Source of the DNA: Candidatus Cloacimonadota bacterium
GTDB lineage: Bacteria; Cloacimonadota; Cloacimonadia; Cloacimonadales; JAMOQM01
NCBI GenBank assembly: GCA_027064005.1
Contig: JAMOQM010000118.1
Location: 1 to 33,037, forward strand
Direction: 5' to 3'
Length of the DNA stretch: 33,037 nt
The notes beneath the pieces are model-generated. The model made no database searches. It was not told where the DNA came from and was given only the letters and a program-made list of their open reading frames with translations. Of this stretch, positions 29,896 through 33,037 are shown one piece after another. Position 1 is the first letter of the stretch, and each line of letters begins with the position of its first letter. The position numbers were made by a program, and so were the translations under genes.

Positions 29896-30760
29896 AATTG
29901 CTAAAAATTCCGGATTCTGTTTTGGTGTAAAAAGAGCAATTAAGATGGCAATGGATAAATCTGAAAAATACAATAAATTATCCACTTTAGGACCAATTAT
30001 ACATAATCCTCAAATGGTTTCAAAACTCGAAAATCAAGGTGTCAAATCTATAGAATCTTTAGAAGAATCTTCGGGAGAGCCAATAATTATTCGGTCGCAT
30101 GGAATTACATCATCGACCTATAATCAACTTCATAAAATGAATGTGGAGATTATCGACGCAACCTGTCCTTATGTTAAAAATGCTCAAGAAAGTGGAGCTA
30201 AACTTTCTAAAGAAGGTTACACTGTTTTTATTGTCGGCTCAGCTAATCATCCCGAAGTTAAAGCAATTTCATCTTATATAGATGGTGAAAGCTATATCGT
30301 TAAAACACCGGAAGAAATTCCTAAAAAAAACTTTTCAAAAATTGGTGTCGTATGTCAAACAACCCAACAATTTTCTAAATTAGAAGCAATTGTGCAAAAA
30401 CTAATTCATCAAAGTAAAGAAATTAGAATTATCAACACTATTTGTACTGCAACAACTTTGAGACAAGAATCTACCAGAAAATTAGCGCAAGATTGCGATA
30501 TTATGATTGTAATCGGTGGGAAAAATAGTTCTAATACAAAAATGCTCGCTGTAATTAGTAAAGAGTTTATCCCAACTTATCATATCGAAACTGAAAATGA
30601 AATAAAAGAAAAATGGTTCAAAAATGTTGAAAATATCGGTTTAACAGCCGGTGCCTCAACACCCGATTGGATTATTACTAACGTATATAATAAAATAATA
30701 AATTTACTGGGATTCCCAAGTGGTACTGTAAACAATGTCGAGGATATTCCCGGATATTAA
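29885..30760 (+). CDS. ispH: 4-hydroxy-3-methylbut-2-enyl diphosphate reductase
   Basis: 291 residues. It is the last enzyme of the MEP isoprenoid pathway, reducing HMBPP to IPP and DMAPP with an iron-sulfur cluster. The three cluster Cys are C12 (NSGFCFGVKRAI), C94 (IDATCPYV) and C187 (NTICTATTLRQ); the conserved SHGI, NHPEVKAI, CQTTQQ, and TAGASTPDW are present. The ATG lies inside plsC (11-base overlap). In Clostridia ispH is often fused to an S1 protein; here the two are separate but 12 bases apart. This implies the host makes isoprenoids by the MEP route. Confidence 0.97.
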   Translation: MKIRIAKNSGFCFGVKRAIKMAMDKSEKYNKLSTLGPIIHNPQMVSKLENQGVKSIESLEESSGEPIIIRSHGITSSTYNQLHKMNVEIIDATCPYVKNAQESGAKLSKEGYTVFIVGSANHPEVKAISSYIDGESYIVKTPEEIPKKNFSKIGVVCQTTQQFSKLEAIVQKLIHQSKEIRIINTICTATTLRQESTRKLAQDCDIMIVIGGKNSSNTKMLAVISKEFIPTYHIETENEIKEKWFKNVENIGLTAGASTPDWIITNVYNKIINLLGFPSGTVNNVEDIPGY

Positions 30761-30772
30761 GGAGGAATGCAA

Positions 30773-32722
30773 ATGGTATTCAATGAAGAAAATGTAATTC
30801 AAAGCGAAACACAACCTGTGGAAGAAACATCAAAGGAAAATGTAGTCGAAAAATCTCACGAAGACAAAGACGATATGATGAAAATGTACGAAGCAACTTT
30901 AAACAATTTAAAAAAAGGTGAAATTGTTGAAGGAACTATCGTGCGTGTAACCGATCGTGAAGTTTTAGTAGATGTTGGTTCCAAATCAGAAGGAGCCATC
31001 CCAATCAGTGAATTTTCAAATTCAAACACACCAGAAAAATTTTCAAAGATTTCTGTTTATGTTATTGCTGTAGAAGACGGTGAAGGCAAAGTTAAGCTTT
31101 CTAAACAAAGAGCTGATTTCTATCGTAACTTAAAAAAATTGAAAGAGATTTTTGAAAAAGGTGAAACAATCAAAGGTATTTTACGTCGTAGAGTTAAAGG
31201 TGGTATGATTGTTGAAATAATGGATTTGGAAGCATTTCTTCCCGGATCTCAGATTTCCATGAAACCTATCCCGAATCTCGACCAATTTATAGGTAAAGAA
31301 CAATCTTTCAAAATTATAAAATTAGACGAAGAACGTCGTAATATTATTGTTTCTAGAAGAAAAGTTCTTGAAGCTGAACTTGAACAAAAGAAAATCGATT
31401 TAGAAAAAAAAATCCAAATCGGTTCAGAACTTGAAGGAGAAGTTAAAAACATAACTGACTATGGTGCATTTATTGATTTAGGCGGTATCGATGGTTTACT
31501 TCATATAACCGATATGTCCTGGGGAAGAATTAATCACCCATCAGAAATGTTGAATATTGGCGACAGATTAAAAGTTAAAATTATTGGTTTTGATGAAGAA
31601 AATAAAAGAGTATCATTAGGATTAAAACAACTCGTTCCGGAACCTTGGACTAATATTGAAAAAAAATATGCGGAAGGATCTATTGTTTCAGGTAAAGTTG
31701 TAAACCTAACTAATTATGGTGCTTTCGTTGAACTTGAACCCGGTGTAGAAGGTTTAGTTCATGTATCAGAAATGTCTTGGACAAAAAGAATCTCACATCC
31801 TAAACAAATTTTAAAATTAGGATCAACAATTAAAGCTATCGTTCTTGCAGTTTCCCACGAAGAAAAAAGAATCTCTTTAGGAATCAAACAAATGGTTCCG
31901 GACCCATGGTTAACAATTAATGAACGATATCCTGAAGGTACTATAATTACCAGAAAAATTAAAAGTCTTACTCCATTTGGAGCTTTTGTTGAAATAGAAG
32001 ACGATATTGACGGTCTTATCCATATTTCCGATATATCATGGACAAAACGTATTTATCATCCAAAAGAAGTGTTTAAAAAAGGTCAAGAAATTCAATGCAA
32101 AGTAATTTTGATAGACAAACCACTCCACAGAATCGCTCTTGGCGTAAAACAACTTCATCCTGATCCTTGGGAAAATCTTGATCAAAAATTACCAATAAAC
32201 ACAGAAGTTATTGGTACTGTTTGCAAATTAATTCCTAAAGGTCTTTTGGTAGATATTCATGTTGATGATGAAACTAATATTGAAGGTTTTGTTCCATTAT
32301 CACATCTTGCCTTACCTCACATTCAAAGAACAAAAGATGTGTTCGTTGATGGTGACCAATTACCATTAAAAGTTATTGAACTTGATATGGAAAATAGAAG
32401 ATTAATTCTTAGTGTTAGAGCATATTTCTTTGGCAAAGACAAAGAACAATTACAAACGTACAAAGAACGTATCCTTGAACATTTGAAAGCATCTCAAGAA
32501 GCACAAGAAAAAGAGGAAGAAGAAGTTGTCGTAGAAGAAAAGGTTGAAGAAAAGCCTGCAGAAGCTGAAGAAACAAACCCAACTGAAAAAGTTGAAATTG
32601 CCGAAGCTAAAACAGAAGAAGCACCTGAAACTGTAGAAGAGACTGTAGAAGAAACTGTTGCTGAAGAAAAAGTAACTGAAACTACAGAAGATATCGCAGA
32701 AACAACAGAAACAACTGAATAA
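30773..32722 (+). CDS. rpsA: Ribosomal protein S1 (six S1 domains, acidic tail)
   Basis: 649 residues. S1 binds mRNA and helps the small subunit load structured or weakly Shine-Dalgarno transcripts. Six S1/OB domains can be counted, with starts such as EIVEGTIVRVTDREVLVDVG, ETIKGILRRRVKGGMIVEIM, SELEGEVKNITDYGAFIDLG, SIVSGKVVNLTNYGAFVELE, TIITRKIKSLTPFGAFVEIE and TEVIGTVCKLIPKGLLVDIH. The last ~70 residues are a Glu/Thr/Val-rich acidic tail with short repeats. The start is ATG 30773, 7 bases after GGAGG; an in-frame ATG two codons upstream sits only 1 base from it. A UUCG-loop terminator follows. Confidence 0.96.
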   Translation: MVFNEENVIQSETQPVEETSKENVVEKSHEDKDDMMKMYEATLNNLKKGEIVEGTIVRVTDREVLVDVGSKSEGAIPISEFSNSNTPEKFSKISVYVIAVEDGEGKVKLSKQRADFYRNLKKLKEIFEKGETIKGILRRRVKGGMIVEIMDLEAFLPGSQISMKPIPNLDQFIGKEQSFKIIKLDEERRNIIVSRRKVLEAELEQKKIDLEKKIQIGSELEGEVKNITDYGAFIDLGGIDGLLHITDMSWGRINHPSEMLNIGDRLKVKIIGFDEENKRVSLGLKQLVPEPWTNIEKKYAEGSIVSGKVVNLTNYGAFVELEPGVEGLVHVSEMSWTKRISHPKQILKLGSTIKAIVLAVSHEEKRISLGIKQMVPDPWLTINERYPEGTIITRKIKSLTPFGAFVEIEDDIDGLIHISDISWTKRIYHPKEVFKKGQEIQCKVILIDKPLHRIALGVKQLHPDPWENLDQKLPINTEVIGTVCKLIPKGLLVDIHVDDETNIEGFVPLSHLALPHIQRTKDVFVDGDQLPLKVIELDMENRRLILSVRAYFFGKDKEQLQTYKERILEHLKASQEAQEKEEEEVVVEEKVEEKPAEAEETNPTEKVEIAEAKTEEAPETVEETVEETVAEEKVTETTEDIAETTETTE

Positions 32723-32735
32723 TATACAAATAAAT

Positions 32736-32761
32736 AAACGGTCTTCGGACCGTTTTTTTTT
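32736..32761 (+). terminator. Intrinsic terminator after rpsA, touching the aroK start
   Basis: AAACGGTC pairs with GACCGTTT around the very stable TTCG tetraloop, and the T run continues to the base before aroK's ATG. Confidence 0.94.
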
Positions 32762-33037
32762 ATGATAATTACACTTATTGGTTTTATGGGTTCCGGCAAA
32801 ACCTACATTGGAAACAAATTATCTATATCTTCTAATTTACCCTTTATCGACTTAGACTATTATATCTCAAAAAAATGCAAGCTTTCCATAAATGATATCT
32901 TTTTAAATTTTGGGGAAAGTTATTTCCGAAAAAAAGAAAATGAATCTTTGATAGAATTATCTCTAAAAGACAATTTTATTTTGTCTTCAGGAGGAGGAAT
33001 TATCGAACTTCCTAAAAATAGATTAATTTTAAAAGAT
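32762..33037 (+). CDS. aroK: Shikimate kinase, 3' end cut by window edge
   Basis: 92 codons are visible to the window edge. It phosphorylates shikimate with ATP in the chorismate pathway. MIITLIGFMGSGKTYIG carries the P-loop (G7-T14), FIDLDYYI holds the Mg/shikimate Asp pair, FGESYFRKKENES the shikimate-contact Arg, and LSSGGGII the substrate-binding glycines. The ATG immediately follows the terminator's T run with no Shine-Dalgarno sequence, so initiation must be leaderless or depend on read-through. It could also be the kinase part of a fused Aro protein, since the C-terminus is not seen. Confidence 0.93.
   Translation, partial: MIITLIGFMGSGKTYIGNKLSISSNLPFIDLDYYISKKCKLSINDIFLNFGESYFRKKENESLIELSLKDNFILSSGGGIIELPKNRLILKD

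Noticed and set aside
32494-32799. Serine/valine-rich minus-strand frame of 101 codons
   Set aside because: It is the antisense of the Glu/Thr-rich tail of S1 and crosses the terminator.

Overview
The window is AT-rich (roughly 30% GC by eye) bacterial chromosome with mostly housekeeping content. It carries five tRNA genes, all at the ends of transcription units or between them, and about 24 protein genes, two of them cut by the window edges. The mix suggests an anaerobic diderm of the FCB superphylum or a neighbouring candidate phylum (Cloacimonadota- or Delongbacteria-like). Pointers are a DUF2723/GT117 membrane glycosyltransferase, a DUF5683 protein, several lipoproteins with a lipobox, a tungsten-type aldehyde:ferredoxin oxidoreductase with a polyferredoxin subunit, acetate kinase, and promoter-like sequences ending in TTTG. 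The phylum call is inference; no rRNA is present to settle it.

Left part (1-11,330). A truncated secreted-protein gene and tRNA-Arg run leftward. A large membrane hybrid histidine kinase, the DUF2723 protein, an ArsR-type regulator, a pilin-like protein and folC run rightward. The three longest gaps here (about 1,140-2,030, 5,320-5,900 and 10,860-11,330) are mosaics of the same repeat modules: short perfect hairpins, a near-identical ~53-bp element, a 200-bp element, and an ATTCCC-N8-GGGAAT palindrome expanded once into an exact 25-bp tandem array. The histidine kinase sits between direct copies; the set before ackA is inverted.

Middle part (11,330-26,480). ackA (leftward) diverges from a SIMPL-domain protein. 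Next come a polyferredoxin/tungsten oxidoreductase pair, a TPR lipoprotein, and tRNA-Leu followed by tig-clpP-clpX. The ClpP has Asn where the catalytic triad normally has Asp. Convergent with clpX is a tightly packed leftward operon: SAM methyltransferase, PP2C phosphatase, a fused TerB-like/FHA-like/ABC/ABCG-permease protein, and a helical lipoprotein. This is the best candidate in the window for an undescribed system.

Right part (26,480-33,037). A four-tRNA cluster (Ser-Ser-Gln-Gln) runs straight into an M23 peptidase gene, then a DUF5683 gene, then cmk-plsC-ispH-rpsA-aroK. plsC has no ATG, GTG or TTG at its expected start and probably begins at ATT. Three intrinsic terminators lie 0-11 bases before the next start codon (arsR-type gene, folC, aroK), a recurring arrangement that suggests read-through or attenuation. 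Start sites were moved from the longest ORF where a Shine-Dalgarno sequence decides: the histidine kinase, ackA, the M23 gene, cmk, plsC and rpsA.
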